This document shows, piece after piece, positions 16,824 through 25,377 of a DNA stretch of 64,000 nucleotides. Position numbers and translations under genes: made by a program. The notes under the pieces were generated by a model, which was given only the letters and a program-made list of their open reading frames with translations, did no database searches and was not told where the DNA came from. The DNA comes from Pseudomonas gozinkensis (lineage in GTDB: Bacteria; Pseudomonadota; Gammaproteobacteria; Pseudomonadales; Pseudomonadaceae): contig NZ_CP062253.1 of assembly GCF_014863585.1 (NCBI RefSeq), positions 2,382,501 through 2,446,500 of the forward strand, read 5' to 3'. How positions within the stretch are numbered: the first letter of the stretch is position 1; every line of letters begins with the position of its first letter.

Positions 16824-18138
16824 AGTGCTCACAAAGGTCAGCGGGCGAGAGCTGTTCCGTCAGCGCCAGTTCCTCGGTTTTAAGGGCGAAATAAGTGTCG
16901 AGCAACGCACTTGGCAGCGCTTCGACCAGCGCTTCACTGCGACGCAGGCAATCCAGTGCCTGGGCCAGGGAGGCGGGCAGGGCAACGATGCCCCGGGCCT
17001 TGCGTTGTTCGTCGTTGAGTGAATCGGGTATTTCATCGGTGATTGCGTTCAGCGCCAGACGCTGTTCGATGCCCAGGCGTCCGGCGATCAGCAGCGCAGC
17101 CATTGCCAGATGCGGCGAGGCAGTGGCGTCCATGGCGCGGAATTCGAGGTTGTATTGCTTCGCCACGGGTTTGTTGCCCAGGCTCACGGTCGGGCAGATA
17201 CGCAGCGCCGCTTCGCGGTTCTGCTGGCCCAGGCAGGCGTAGGACGCGCTCCAGTGGTGCGGCTGCAAACGTTCATACGACACCGGTGTCGGCGCAGTGA
17301 ACGCACATAGCGCCGGCAAGTAATGCAGCACGCCCGCCGCCCAGTGCTGGCCGAGGGTCGACAGACCATTGCTGGTGCCGGAGTCGTAGAGCATTGGCTG
17401 CCCGGCCAGATCGAGCAGGCTGACGTGCAGGTGCACGCCATTGCACACCGCGTCGGCGGCAGTCTTCGGCGCAAAACTCAGATCCAGCCCCATCTGCCGG
17501 GCGATTTCGCGAGTGATCTCGCGCACGTTGACCGCGCGATCCGCCGCCGCCACGCCGAGAGTCGGGCGGCAGGTGATTTCGTATTGGTGCTTGCCGTATT
17601 CCGGCAGGAACATTTCCGGCTCGACGCCCCCGGCGCGCAACGCGCTGAGCAGCCAGCCGCCGAATTCGGCGCCCTGGCGCTGGGCTTCGAGCGAGAACGC
17701 CAGATGTTCGGCAAACCCGGCGTGCAGGTTGAATTCGTGTTCGAACGCGGCATTGACTTGCAAGCCGAGTTCATCACGATAGCGCTCGACCTCGTTGCGC
17801 AACAGCGTGCGCGGGCAGGCGGCCCAGGGCCGGCCATCGGTCTCGCGGATATCGCCGTGAATGAAATCCAGTGCTGGCGCTGCGGCGTCCGGGCCGTTGC
17901 CGACAGTGACGCGGCTGGCCAGATCGGGAATCAGCCGCAGGTCGCCATAAGCGCCCCACGGACTGGTTGAAGCGATGACGTCCTGCGGCGTCAGCGCGCT
18001 GTTGGCTGGCACCCAGCCGCAACCGGCGGCTTGATAGTGTTCCAGCTCATCGCTGGGAAACGAACGGCCACGGGTGACGCCGATCAGGTCGGTGGTGACG
18101 ATAGTGGTCATCGGCAGCGGCGACAGGCGTTCGCTCAT
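16807..18138 (-). CDS. Glutamine synthetase-like gamma-glutamyl amine ligase
   Basis: A 443-residue glutamine synthetase family protein. The catalytic domain shows EHEFNLH, the conserved NGVHLHVSL histidine segment and AASPHLAMAALL. Many Pseudomonas paralogues (PuuA/PauA type and PA5508) attach glutamate to amines using ATP, as a first catabolic step, and do not assimilate ammonia. The N-terminal region is short and there is no clear adenylylation segment, which favours that role. The start codon overlaps the stop of the cysteine hydrolase gene (ATGA). The amine substrate cannot be read from sequence. Confidence 0.82.
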   Translation of the reverse strand: MSERLSPLPMTTIVTTDLIGVTRGRSFPSDELEHYQAAGCGWVPANSALTPQDVIASTSPWGAYGDLRLIPDLASRVTVGNGPDAAAPALDFIHGDIRETDGRPWAACPRTLLRNEVERYRDELGLQVNAAFEHEFNLHAGFAEHLAFSLEAQRQGAEFGGWLLSALRAGGVEPEMFLPEYGKHQYEITCRPTLGVAAADRAVNVREITREIARQMGLDLSFAPKTAADAVCNGVHLHVSLLDLAGQPMLYDSGTSNGLSTLGQHWAAGVLHYLPALCAFTAPTPVSYERLQPHHWSASYACLGQQNREAALRICPTVSLGNKPVAKQYNLEFRAMDATASPHLAMAALLIAGRLGIEQRLALNAITDEIPDSLNDEQRKARGIVALPASLAQALDCLRRSEALVEALPSALLDTYFALKTEELALTEQLSPADLCEHYARLY

Positions 18139-18779
18139 GGTTGCATCTCCTGCAACCGGCCGAGCACGGTGTCGGTGTCGGTGATCCAGCAGTAGCCCTT
18201 GATCGCGTTCAGGCAGGCGTCGTGGCGTGCTTCGGTGTAAGTCGCGCAGGCGTCCGCCACCAGTGTGACGAGATAGCCACGGTCAGCGGCATCGCGCACG
18301 GCCATGTCCACGCACTGGTCGGTGACGATGCCGGCGATGATCAGGTGACGGGTTTCCAGATTGCGCAGCACGTAGTCGATGTTGGTCGAGTTGAAGACCC
18401 CGGACGAGGTCTTCGGCAGCACGATTTCGTTTTCCATCGGGGTCAGTTCGGCGATCACCTGTGCCTGCGGGCTGCCTTTGGGCAGGTGCATGTCCGACAG
18501 CTTGTGATCCAGCGAGCGGTCACGGCCGTCGGCGGTCAGGCTTTCGATCAGGGTATGCAGCACGTTCTGCCGTGCGTCGCGGAAGGCGTTGAGCAGGCGA
18601 ACCTGATTGGGCACCACTTGCGAGCGCGTGCGATTGAGGAAATACGCGGCGTCCGGGCCTTCGAGGTGCGGGTCGAACTGCGGCTCGAGCCAGGCGCGCT
18701 GCATGTCCACCAGCAACAGGGCGGTGTGGTCGGTGACAAACGGCAGGTCCCGTGGCGAGCGATGGGGAAGGCTGAACAT
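18135..18779 (-). CDS. Isochorismatase-family cysteine hydrolase
   Basis: A 214-residue cysteine hydrolase. The catalytic triad is recognisable as Asp in LLVDMQRA, Lys in LPKTSSGVF and Cys in VTDQCVDMA. Family members hydrolyse amides, N-carbamoyl compounds or vinyl ethers. The gene begins 2 bases after the RpiR regulator stop and overlaps the glutamine synthetase-like start, so all three are translated from one message. It probably acts on an amide intermediate of the pathway; the substrate is unknown. Confidence 0.82.
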   Translation of the reverse strand: MFSLPHRSPRDLPFVTDHTALLLVDMQRAWLEPQFDPHLEGPDAAYFLNRTRSQVVPNQVRLLNAFRDARQNVLHTLIESLTADGRDRSLDHKLSDMHLPKGSPQAQVIAELTPMENEIVLPKTSSGVFNSTNIDYVLRNLETRHLIIAGIVTDQCVDMAVRDAADRGYLVTLVADACATYTEARHDACLNAIKGYCWITDTDTVLGRLQEMQP

Positions 18780-18781
18780 CC

Positions 18782-19636
18782 TTATTTATCCTCCAGCAAG
18801 TGGGTGTCGAAGTCGTTGCGCAGGGCATCGATGCCTTCCAGGCGATCGGCCAGATCCGGGCAGCGCAGGGTCAGGCAGGCAATCAATGCCTCGACCTGGG
18901 CCAGCGCCGGGACCATGGTGTCGAACGGCGAGGCCGACTCCACCGGAGCGCTGATGATCATGTCGGCCAGTTCGCGCAGCGGCGAGGCATAGATGTCGGT
19001 GAACAGCACGACGCGAGCGTTGCTGTTCTTCGCCGCGCTCGCCACGCGCAGGGCCTGGGTCTGGTAGCGGCGATAGTCGAACACCAGCACCACGTCCTGG
19101 CGTTGCAGGTCGAACAGGCGATCGGGCAGTTGCGCGTTGTCCTCCAGCGCAAAGCAGCCGGGGCGCAGCAGACGCAAATGATTGAGCAGGTAAGTGGCCA
19201 TCAGGCTGCTGAAGCGTCCACCGAAGCAGTAGACCTGATGACGGGTGTCGAGCAGCCAGTCGGCCAGAATTCGTACATCTTCCGGCTGGGTCAGGGCCTG
19301 GGTTTCGGCCAGCAAGTTGTGGCTGTGGGCCAGATAATGGCTCCAGGCATCGTCCTTGTTCTGGTGCGAGCGCGGCTGCAACAGGGTGCGCGGCGAGCGC
19401 AGGCGGTGGTCCATGTCGCTGAGCAGGGCGTCCTGGAATTCGGCATAACCACCAAAACCGAGCTTTTTCACCAGCCGCACGATCGTCGGATCGCTGACGC
19501 CGGCATGTTCGGCCAGGCGCGCCATCGGGCCCAGCCCGTTGCGTGGATACTGATCGAGCAAGGCGCGAACGACTTTGCGCTCCGACGGCGTCAGGTCAAG
19601 GCCGGGGTCGGTGATCAGGTCTCTTAAAGGGGGCAT
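18782..19636 (-). CDS. RpiR-family transcriptional regulator
   Basis: A 284-residue regulator with an N-terminal helix-turn-helix (HAGVSDPTIVRLVKKLGFGGY, about residues 45-65) and a C-terminal SIS domain (VYCFGGRFSSLMATYL, VLVFDYRRY). RpiR proteins bind sugar phosphates or other metabolites through the SIS domain. It is the first gene of the minus-strand cluster and probably regulates it. An inverted repeat ATGTA-N8-TACAT lies 59 bp upstream and could be its operator. Confidence 0.88.
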   Translation of the reverse strand: MPPLRDLITDPGLDLTPSERKVVRALLDQYPRNGLGPMARLAEHAGVSDPTIVRLVKKLGFGGYAEFQDALLSDMDHRLRSPRTLLQPRSHQNKDDAWSHYLAHSHNLLAETQALTQPEDVRILADWLLDTRHQVYCFGGRFSSLMATYLLNHLRLLRPGCFALEDNAQLPDRLFDLQRQDVVLVFDYRRYQTQALRVASAAKNSNARVVLFTDIYASPLRELADMIISAPVESASPFDTMVPALAQVEALIACLTLRCPDLADRLEGIDALRNDFDTHLLEDK

Positions 19637-19956
19637 CCGGGCTCCTGCTGGATGGGGTGTTGAATTCGCTTCACAATCCGTTAAAACAGTATTTATGTAA
19701 CTGACGCTACATGTCTAGCGAATTTTTCGGCGTTTAAACCAAGCCCCAAAATGGGGCGGGATGCCCGTAACGCAAGGGTTACATGGATGTCGATCAGTCT
19801 TGTAGTCCATTGCCCATGGTGGTGTCAGAGATTGCCGCTTTGACACGTTTGAGTTGTCCAATCGACTTGCCCGGAGCCTCACGGTTTACGGCACAATTGC
19901 TGCCCCATCCGCGATTTCGCCGATGACCGTCCTGTCTTCCAGCCGAGTGACTGACC
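19637..19956. promoter_or_regulatory. Divergent intergenic region with candidate RpiR operator
   Basis: This 320-bp gap separates the RpiR gene from the histidine phosphatase gene. At 19695-19712 it holds ATGTA-N8-TACAT, a plausible operator for the minus-strand cluster. Near 19744-19756 CCCC-AAAAT-GGGG can form a small hairpin. I looked for a cobalamin riboswitch because cobF follows downstream, but saw no B12-box-like sequence. The rest is featureless by eye. Confidence 0.4.
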
Positions 19957-20529
19957 GTGCAGACCACCCGTTTGACATTGATCTGCCATGCCAGAACCGT
20001 CGCACAAAAATTGGCGTGTTTTCCTACGAACGAAGCTGTTGAAGAGACCCTGCTCGCGTCCTGCTCGGCGGGTTCCCGTTTTGACGCCGCGTCACGCTTG
20101 ATCTGTGGCCCGGAACTGCGGACCCGCCAGACGGCAGAATGGTTTGGTCGAGAGGCGCGCATCGATGAGGCCCTGCGTGATTGCGACTGGGGACGCTGGC
20201 AAGGTCAGTCAATCAAGGACTTGCAACGGTACGAACCCGACGCATTGCTAGCCTGGCTCGAAGACCCGCACGCCGCACCCCATGGCGGTGAGTCGGTAGC
20301 GCAGTTGCGTGAAAGGGTGGCCGCGTGGCTGGTTTCGTTGCAGGCCACGCCGGGGCATGTGGTGGCAGTCACCCATCCATTCGTGATTCGTGCTGCCTTG
20401 ATGCAGGTCGTGCAGGGTGAGGCGTTTCACAGCATAGATGTAGAGCCGCTGGCGGCGGTCGAACTGCGGTTTACCGGGCGCTGGCGGCTACGTTTGTCCG
20501 GCATGAGCCTGGAAGGAGCAGAACAATGA
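19957..20529 (+). CDS. Histidine phosphatase family protein next to cobF
   Basis: A 190-residue protein of the histidine phosphatase superfamily, beginning at GTG 19957 with QTTRLTLICHARTVAQKL. The catalytic His lies in CHART where the family usually has RHGxT, so the preceding arginine is cysteine here. The later parts, GPELRTRQTAEWF, WGRWQG and the second histidine in VAVTHPFVIRA, look normal. It overlaps cobF by four bases (ATGA). A role near cobalamin synthesis (compare alpha-ribazole phosphatase) is possible, but the altered motif leaves activity open. Confidence 0.75.
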   Translation: MQTTRLTLICHARTVAQKLACFPTNEAVEETLLASCSAGSRFDAASRLICGPELRTRQTAEWFGREARIDEALRDCDWGRWQGQSIKDLQRYEPDALLAWLEDPHAAPHGGESVAQLRERVAAWLVSLQATPGHVVAVTHPFVIRAALMQVVQGEAFHSIDVEPLAAVELRFTGRWRLRLSGMSLEGAEQ

Positions 20530-21281
20530 AGCGATTGCTGGTAATCGGCATCGGTGCCGGCAACCCGGACTACATCACGATGCAGGCGGTAAAGGCGCTG
20601 AATCAGGTGGACGTGTTTTTCCTGATGGACAAGGGCCGGAGCAAGGACAAGCTGATCGACCTGCGGCGGGAAATCTGCGAGCGCTACATCACCGATCGTA
20701 CGTACTGCTTCGCCGAAGCCCACAGCCCGGAGCGCGAGCGCGGTGATGTGGACTACAGCGCCAGTGTCGATGATCTGAACCGCGCCAAGCAGCAGACCTT
20801 CGAACGCCTGATCAATGACGAATTGGCTGACGGGCAGTGCGGCGGTTTTCTGGTGTGGGGCGATCCGGCGCTGTACGACAGCACCATTCGCATCCTGCAG
20901 GCGATTCTGGCCTCGGGGCGATGTGCGTTTGAATTCGAAGTCATTCCGGGCATCACCAGCGTTCAGGCCCTGGCGGCGCAGCACAAGGTGCCGTTGAACA
21001 CCATCGGTCGCTCAATTGAAATCACCACTGGCCGACGCCTGGCGGCGGGGCAGGTAAGTGACACGGACAGTCTGGTGGTGATGCTCGATGCCGAAGATTC
21101 CTACCATCGAGTGGCGGATCAGGAGACAGAGATTTACTGGGGCGCCTACCTCGGTACGCCGGACGAAATCCTCATCCATGGCAAGCTCCGTGATGTTGCC
21201 GATGAGATCGAACGGGTGCGCAAGGCTGCCCGGGCCGAGCATGGCTGGATCATGGACACTTATCTTCTGCGCAAGCCTTGA
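20526..21281 (+). CDS. cobF: Precorrin-6A synthase (deacetylating) CobF
   Basis: A 251-residue SAM-dependent tetrapyrrole methylase. CobF methylates precorrin-5 at C-1 with loss of acetate, giving precorrin-6A in the aerobic cobalamin pathway. Visible family features are the N-terminal LLVIGIGAGNPDYIT, GFLVWGDPALYDST, the segment VIPGITSVQALAAQ and the C-terminal MDTYLLRKP. It is translationally coupled to the histidine phosphatase. The rest of the cob genes are outside the window. A REP pair follows within 25 bp. Confidence 0.93.
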   Translation: MKRLLVIGIGAGNPDYITMQAVKALNQVDVFFLMDKGRSKDKLIDLRREICERYITDRTYCFAEAHSPERERGDVDYSASVDDLNRAKQQTFERLINDELADGQCGGFLVWGDPALYDSTIRILQAILASGRCAFEFEVIPGITSVQALAAQHKVPLNTIGRSIEITTGRRLAAGQVSDTDSLVVMLDAEDSYHRVADQETEIYWGAYLGTPDEILIHGKLRDVADEIERVRKAARAEHGWIMDTYLLRKP

Positions 21282-21305
21282 TTCACATGTTGCCTGGAAG
21301 GGCGC

Positions 21306-21371
21306 CTTCGCGAGCAAGCTCGCTCCCACAGATAGCAACTTGATCCTGTGGGAGCGAGCTTGCTCGCGAAG
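21306..21371. repeat. REP inverted pair
   Basis: Two 26-base REP arms (21306-21331 and 21346-21371) are perfect inverted copies separated by 14 bases; the core reads TGGGAGCGAGCTTGCTCGCG. This is the REP doublet (REPIN) family common between genes in fluorescent Pseudomonas. It lies between convergent cobF and the GlxA-type regulator and may also act in transcript termination. Confidence 0.85.
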
Positions 21372-21388
21372 AAGGCTGTGAGTTCAAC

Positions 21389-22363
21389 TCAAAAAGTAGA
21401 TCTGACCTCACGACCAAAGCGCTCGCGATACACCGACGGCGGCACCCCGACCACGCTGCGAAACGCCACACGAAAGCTTTCCACCGAGCGATAACCACAG
21501 CGCAGGGCGATCTGCTCGGTGTTTTGCGGTGTGCTTTCCAGCAATTCCCGGGCCCGGGCCAGACGCTCGTGTTGCAGCCAGGCCTTGGGTGACTGGCCGC
21601 TGGCTTCGGTAAATTTGCGCAGGAAAGTGCGCTCGCTCATCGCCGCTTCGCTGGCCAGATCGCGCACTTCCAGCGGTTCGTGCAGGCGCTCGCGGGCCCA
21701 CTGCATCACACGCGACAGGTCGCTGCGCGGCGTCGGGCTGACCGGTGTGGGAATGAATTGCGCCTGACCGCCAGTGCGCTGCGGCGACATCACCAGTCGC
21801 CGCGCCACGGAGTTGGCGATCTGGGTGCCGAAGTCCCGCGCCACGAGATGCAGGCAGGCGTCGATCCCGGCCGCGCTGCCGGCCGAAGTAATCAATTGGC
21901 CGGAATCGACGTAAAGCACATCCGGATCGACGTCGATGGCCGGGAAGCGCTCGGCCAGTTCGGTGGTGTAGCGCCAGTGAGTGGTGGCGCCGTGGCCGTC
22001 GAGCAGGCCGCTGGCCGCCAGAACAAATACGCCCGAGCAGATCGACAGCAACCGGGCGCCGCGTGAATGAGCATCACGCAATGCTTCCAGCAAGGCTTCC
22101 GGCACCGGCGCACTGCGGTCGCGCCAGCCGGGAATGATGATGGTGCGCGCATCCGCCAACAGCTCAAGACCGCCATCGGCCAGCACCTGAATCCCGCCCA
22201 TGGCGCGCATCGGGCCTTGATCGACCGCGGCGATGCAGTGCTCGTACCACGGAAAGTCGAATTCCGGCCGGGCCAGGCCGAAGATCTCCACGGCGATGCC
22301 GAACTCGAATGTGCAGAGGCCGTCGTAGGCCAGAATCGCGACCAATCCAGGTGAATCAGGCAT
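21389..22363 (-). CDS. GlxA-family transcriptional regulator (DJ-1/AraC)
   Basis: A 324-residue protein with an N-terminal DJ-1/PfpI-like domain (VAILAYDGLCTFEFGIAVEI, ICSGVFVLAASGLLDG with the elbow cysteine) and a C-terminal AraC helix-turn-helix pair (MSERTFLRKFTEASGQSP; IALRCGYRSVESFRVAFR). Relatives often control amino acid or amine catabolism. MPDSPGLVAI at 22363 is chosen as start because it begins the domain; the upstream reading overlaps the divergent rhodanese promoter. The 100-bp gap to rhodanese suggests it regulates that gene. Confidence 0.87.
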   Translation of the reverse strand: MPDSPGLVAILAYDGLCTFEFGIAVEIFGLARPEFDFPWYEHCIAAVDQGPMRAMGGIQVLADGGLELLADARTIIIPGWRDRSAPVPEALLEALRDAHSRGARLLSICSGVFVLAASGLLDGHGATTHWRYTTELAERFPAIDVDPDVLYVDSGQLITSAGSAAGIDACLHLVARDFGTQIANSVARRLVMSPQRTGGQAQFIPTPVSPTPRSDLSRVMQWARERLHEPLEVRDLASEAAMSERTFLRKFTEASGQSPKAWLQHERLARARELLESTPQNTEQIALRCGYRSVESFRVAFRSVVGVPPSVYRERFGREVRSTF

Positions 22364-22463
22364 TTGGCGGAAACTTCCCGGTGAGTGTCTTGTGCGCCAC
22401 TGTAGCGGCAAGCGGCGGCTCGATAAAGTCTGTTCATCCCTACAGACAAAGGAGTGATTCAAC

Positions 22464-22898
22464 ATGCCCAGCCTGGTTCGCGAAATTCCTGCAGCGCCTT
22501 CGGCCATTGCCCTGATGCATTTCAGCAACCGTCTGACCTTCGAAACCGATTGTTCCGACGTCTTCAGCAGCCAGCAGGCTGGCGAGGTCGATTTTGTGCT
22601 GGTGGACGTGCGCGGGCCGCTGGCCTTCGAGCGTGGTCATGTGCCGGGAGCGATCAATATTCCCGGGCGTTTGCTGACGGCGGAAGGGCTGGCGGACTAC
22701 TCGAAAAACACCCTGTTCGTGGTTTATTGCGCCGGCCCACACTGCAATGGCGCCAACAAGGCCGCGGTGAAGCTGGCGGCGTTGGGTTATCCGGTCAAGG
22801 AGATGATCGGCGGGGTGACCGGGTGGCTGGATGAAGGCTTTCAGTTGAGTGTCGCGACACAACGCGTTGCCACCGCGCCGATCGCTTGCGATTGCTGA
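22464..22898 (+). CDS. Rhodanese-like sulfurtransferase
   Basis: A 144-residue single-domain rhodanese. The segment VLVDVRGPLAFERGHVPGAI leads to the active-site loop CAGPHCNGANKAA and ends with MIGGVTGWLDEGF, the expected order. The catalytic Cys is in YCAGPHC; the second Cys in the loop could form a disulfide or persulfide relay. It is divergent from the GlxA-type regulator. The sulfur acceptor is unknown. Confidence 0.88.
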   Translation: MPSLVREIPAAPSAIALMHFSNRLTFETDCSDVFSSQQAGEVDFVLVDVRGPLAFERGHVPGAINIPGRLLTAEGLADYSKNTLFVVYCAGPHCNGANKAAVKLAALGYPVKEMIGGVTGWLDEGFQLSVATQRVATAPIACDC

Positions 22899-22909
22899 TA
22901 GTCAGAGGG

Positions 22910-22932
22910 TTGCCGCTTCGGTGGCAGCTTTT
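22910..22932 (+). terminator. Terminator after rhodanese gene
   Basis: TTGCCGC pairs with GTGGCAG around a TTCG tetraloop and is followed by CTTTTG, 12 bases past the rhodanese stop. Confidence 0.6.
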
Positions 22933-23152
22933 GTCGGCTTTGTCCTACAACCCTTGCACTGCTCTGGCGCACACTTCTCCCATGTGATGGCACTCGCCGA
23001 TTTTCTGTAAGTATTTGTCGCTTAAACACAATTTGCCCCGTGCGCGGCGCCATAGACTGCCGGCCACTTCGGTTTCTTTGCGCTGCACAGCCCAAGGCCG
23101 AACCTGACAATCGAAAGCTGCCAATAAAAGCCTCCGCACACGGGAGTAATAA

Positions 23153-23932
23153 ATGAAAAAGCTGGTTATGTTCGGTGCCCTGGCACTGTCGATGTTGTCC
23201 CTGACCGCCGTGGCCGAAGACGCCAAACCGATCCGTATCGGTATCGAAGCCGGTTACCCGCCATTCTCGATGAAAACCCCTGACGGCAAACTGGCCGGTT
23301 TCGACGTGGACATCGGCGACGCGCTGTGTGAGCAGATGAAAGTCAAATGCACCTGGGTCGAGCAAGAGTTCGACGGCCTGATCCCGGCGCTGAAAGTGAA
23401 GAAGATCGACGCGATCCTGTCCTCGATGACCATCACTGACGACCGCAAGAAAAACGTCGATTTCACCATCAAGTACTACCACACCCCGGCGCGCTTCGTG
23501 ATGAAGGCAGGCTCCGGCGTGAAAGACCCGCTGACCGAGCTCAAAGGCAAGAAAGTCGGCGTGCTGCGCGCCAGTACCCACGACCGCTACGCCACCGAAG
23601 TGCTGGTGCCGGCCGGGATCGAACTGGTGCGTTACGGCTCGCAGCAGGAAGCCAACCTCGACATGGTCTCCGGTCGTATCGACGCGATGCTGGCCGACTC
23701 GGTCAACCTGAGCGACGGCTTCCTGAAAACCGACGCTGGCAAAGGCTTCGAATTCGTCGGCCCGACCTACGAAGACGCCAAGTACTTCGGCGGCGGCGCC
23801 GGTATTGCTGTGCGTAAAGGCGATACCGAGCTGGCGGAGAAATTCAATACCGCCATCAACGAAATCCGCGCCAACGGCAAGTACAAGCAAGTGCAGGACA
23901 AGTACTTCGACTTTGACGTGTACGGCCATTAA
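23153..23932 (+). CDS. Periplasmic amino-acid-binding protein (AotJ/HisJ type)
   Basis: A 259-residue solute-binding protein with a signal peptide cleaved near AVA-EDAK. It shows the family 3 pattern: [40 protein letters not shown] and [14 protein letters not shown]. It resembles the arginine/ornithine or lysine/arginine/ornithine receptors of ABC importers. The permease and ATPase genes are not adjacent; a terminator follows and then an M14 deacylase gene. In P. aeruginosa aotJ clusters with an M14-type gene aotO, so this may be a rearranged relative. Ligand specificity is inferred. Confidence 0.85.
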   Translation: MKKLVMFGALALSMLSLTAVAEDAKPIRIGIEAGYPPFSMKTPDGKLAGFDVDIGDALCEQMKVKCTWVEQEFDGLIPALKVKKIDAILSSMTITDDRKKNVDFTIKYYHTPARFVMKAGSGVKDPLTELKGKKVGVLRASTHDRYATEVLVPAGIELVRYGSQQEANLDMVSGRIDAMLADSVNLSDGFLKTDAGKGFEFVGPTYEDAKYFGGGAGIAVRKGDTELAEKFNTAINEIRANGKYKQVQDKYFDFDVYGH

Positions 23933-23946
23933 TACGCCGTAGGACA

Positions 23947-23981
23947 AAGTGGCCCCGTTGACGCGGTGGCCACTTTTTTTT
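23947..23981 (+). terminator. Strong Rho-independent terminator
   Basis: AAGTGGCC (23947-23954) pairs perfectly with GGCCACTT (23968-23975), followed by a run of T. It ends the binding-protein transcript. Confidence 0.9.
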
Positions 23982-24060
23982 CGCCCGTGATTTATCCTGT
24001 CAGCACATTTTCAATGCGGTCGCTGCGTTGGCAGCGACCCCAGAATTTCCGGAGTTCCCC

Positions 24061-25173
24061 ATGCAACGCATCGATCATCTTCTGCCCTGGAGCCATCTGG
24101 GCAGCGAACGTTCCCTGAGCGTGTTCCGTTATGGCGCCGGCCCGCGCAAGGTCTACATCCAGGCCAGCCTGCACGCCGACGAACTGCCGGGCATGCGCAC
24201 CGCGTGGGAGCTGAAAAAACGCCTGACCGAGCTGGAAACCAACGGCCAGTTGCAAGGCGTGATCGAACTGGTGCCGGTGGCCAACCCGATCGGCCTCGAT
24301 CAGCACCTGCAAGGCAGCCACATGGGGCGCTTCGAGCTGGGCAGCGGCAAGAACTTCAACCGCTCCTTCGTCGAACTCAGTGCGCCGGTGGCCGAGCGCA
24401 TCGGGAATCAGTTGGGAAGCGATGCGGAAGCCAACATCGCGCTGATCCGCCAGACCATGGGCCAGGTGCTCGATGAGCTGCCGGCCCCGGCTTCGCAACT
24501 GGAGGCGCTGCACCGTCTGTTGCTGCGCCACGCCTGCGAGGCCGACATCACCCTCGATCTGCATTGCGATTTTGACGCCGCGATTCATATTTACGCACTG
24601 CCGCAACACTGGCCGCAGTGGCAGTCCCTCGCCGCACGCCTGAAGGCCGGCGTGGCGCTGTTGTGTGAAGATTCCGGTGGCAGTTCGTTCGACGAATCCT
24701 GCTCTTCGCCGTGGTTGCGACTGGCCCGGGCCTTCCCGAGCGCGGCGATTCCGCCGGCCAACCTCGCCACCACCCTGGAGCTGGGCAGCATGGGCGACAC
24801 TCGCGTCGATCAGGCTCAGGCCAACTGCGAGGCGATCCTGGGCTTTTTGGCCGAGCAGGGTTTCATTAGCGGCGAATGGCCGAAGGCGCCAGAAGAATGC
24901 TGCGAAGGCATGCCGTTCGAAGGCACCGAATACCTGTTCGCCCCGCACCATGGTGTGGTGAGTTTCCTGCGCGATGCGGGTGAGTGGGTCGAGCGCGGTG
25001 ATGCGCTGTTCGAAGTGGTCGATCCGTTGAGCGACCGCGTGACCACCGTGCGCGCCGGCACCAGTGGCGTGTTGTTTGCCATCGATCGCGGCCGCTACAC
25101 CCAGCCGGGGATCTGGCAGGCCAAAGTGGCGGGGCGCGAGCCGATTCGAGTCGGGAAACTGATTAACGACTAA
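24061..25173 (+). CDS. M14-family succinylglutamate desuccinylase/aspartoacylase-like protein
   Basis: A 370-residue zinc carboxypeptidase-like protein starting MQRIDHLLPW. The zinc site is seen as ASLHADELPG (His and Glu) and a later His in LDLHCDF. GSGKNFNRSF provides the conserved Arg. The C-terminal part carries a beta-barrel (FAPHHGVVSFLRDAGEWVERG). It is most like AotO of P. aeruginosa, linked to arginine transport. GGAG 6 nt before the ATG supports this start. It should remove an acyl group from an amino acid; the substrate is unproven. Confidence 0.82.
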   Translation: MQRIDHLLPWSHLGSERSLSVFRYGAGPRKVYIQASLHADELPGMRTAWELKKRLTELETNGQLQGVIELVPVANPIGLDQHLQGSHMGRFELGSGKNFNRSFVELSAPVAERIGNQLGSDAEANIALIRQTMGQVLDELPAPASQLEALHRLLLRHACEADITLDLHCDFDAAIHIYALPQHWPQWQSLAARLKAGVALLCEDSGGSSFDESCSSPWLRLARAFPSAAIPPANLATTLELGSMGDTRVDQAQANCEAILGFLAEQGFISGEWPKAPEECCEGMPFEGTEYLFAPHHGVVSFLRDAGEWVERGDALFEVVDPLSDRVTTVRAGTSGVLFAIDRGRYTQPGIWQAKVAGREPIRVGKLIND

Positions 25174-25200
25174 AGGATCTTCGCTGAATTTGATGGCCTC

Positions 25201-25296
25201 ATCGCTGGCAAGTCGAAACGTCGAACCGCAGCTCCCACAGTGACGGTGCAGTGTCAGTCGCATGCGATCAATTGTGGGAGCGGGCTTGCCAGCGAT
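25201..25296. repeat. Degenerate REP inverted pair
   Basis: ATCGCTGGCAAG and GCTCCCACA on the left (25201-25239, split by an insertion) mirror TGTGGGAGCGGGCTTGCC followed by AGCGAT at 25273-25296. Same REP family as elsewhere in the window. Its location argues against an upstream extension of the following gene. Confidence 0.75.
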
Positions 25297-25377
25297 GGCG
25301 ATATCAGTGACACCGCAATAGCTGGACAGACAGTGTTAGGCTCTGCCCCGAACCCTGCACTGTGTGAAGGAAGGCTT

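Noticed and set aside
19637..19956. Cobalamin riboswitch upstream of cobF
   Set aside because: No B12-box-like sequence or characteristic structure was visible.
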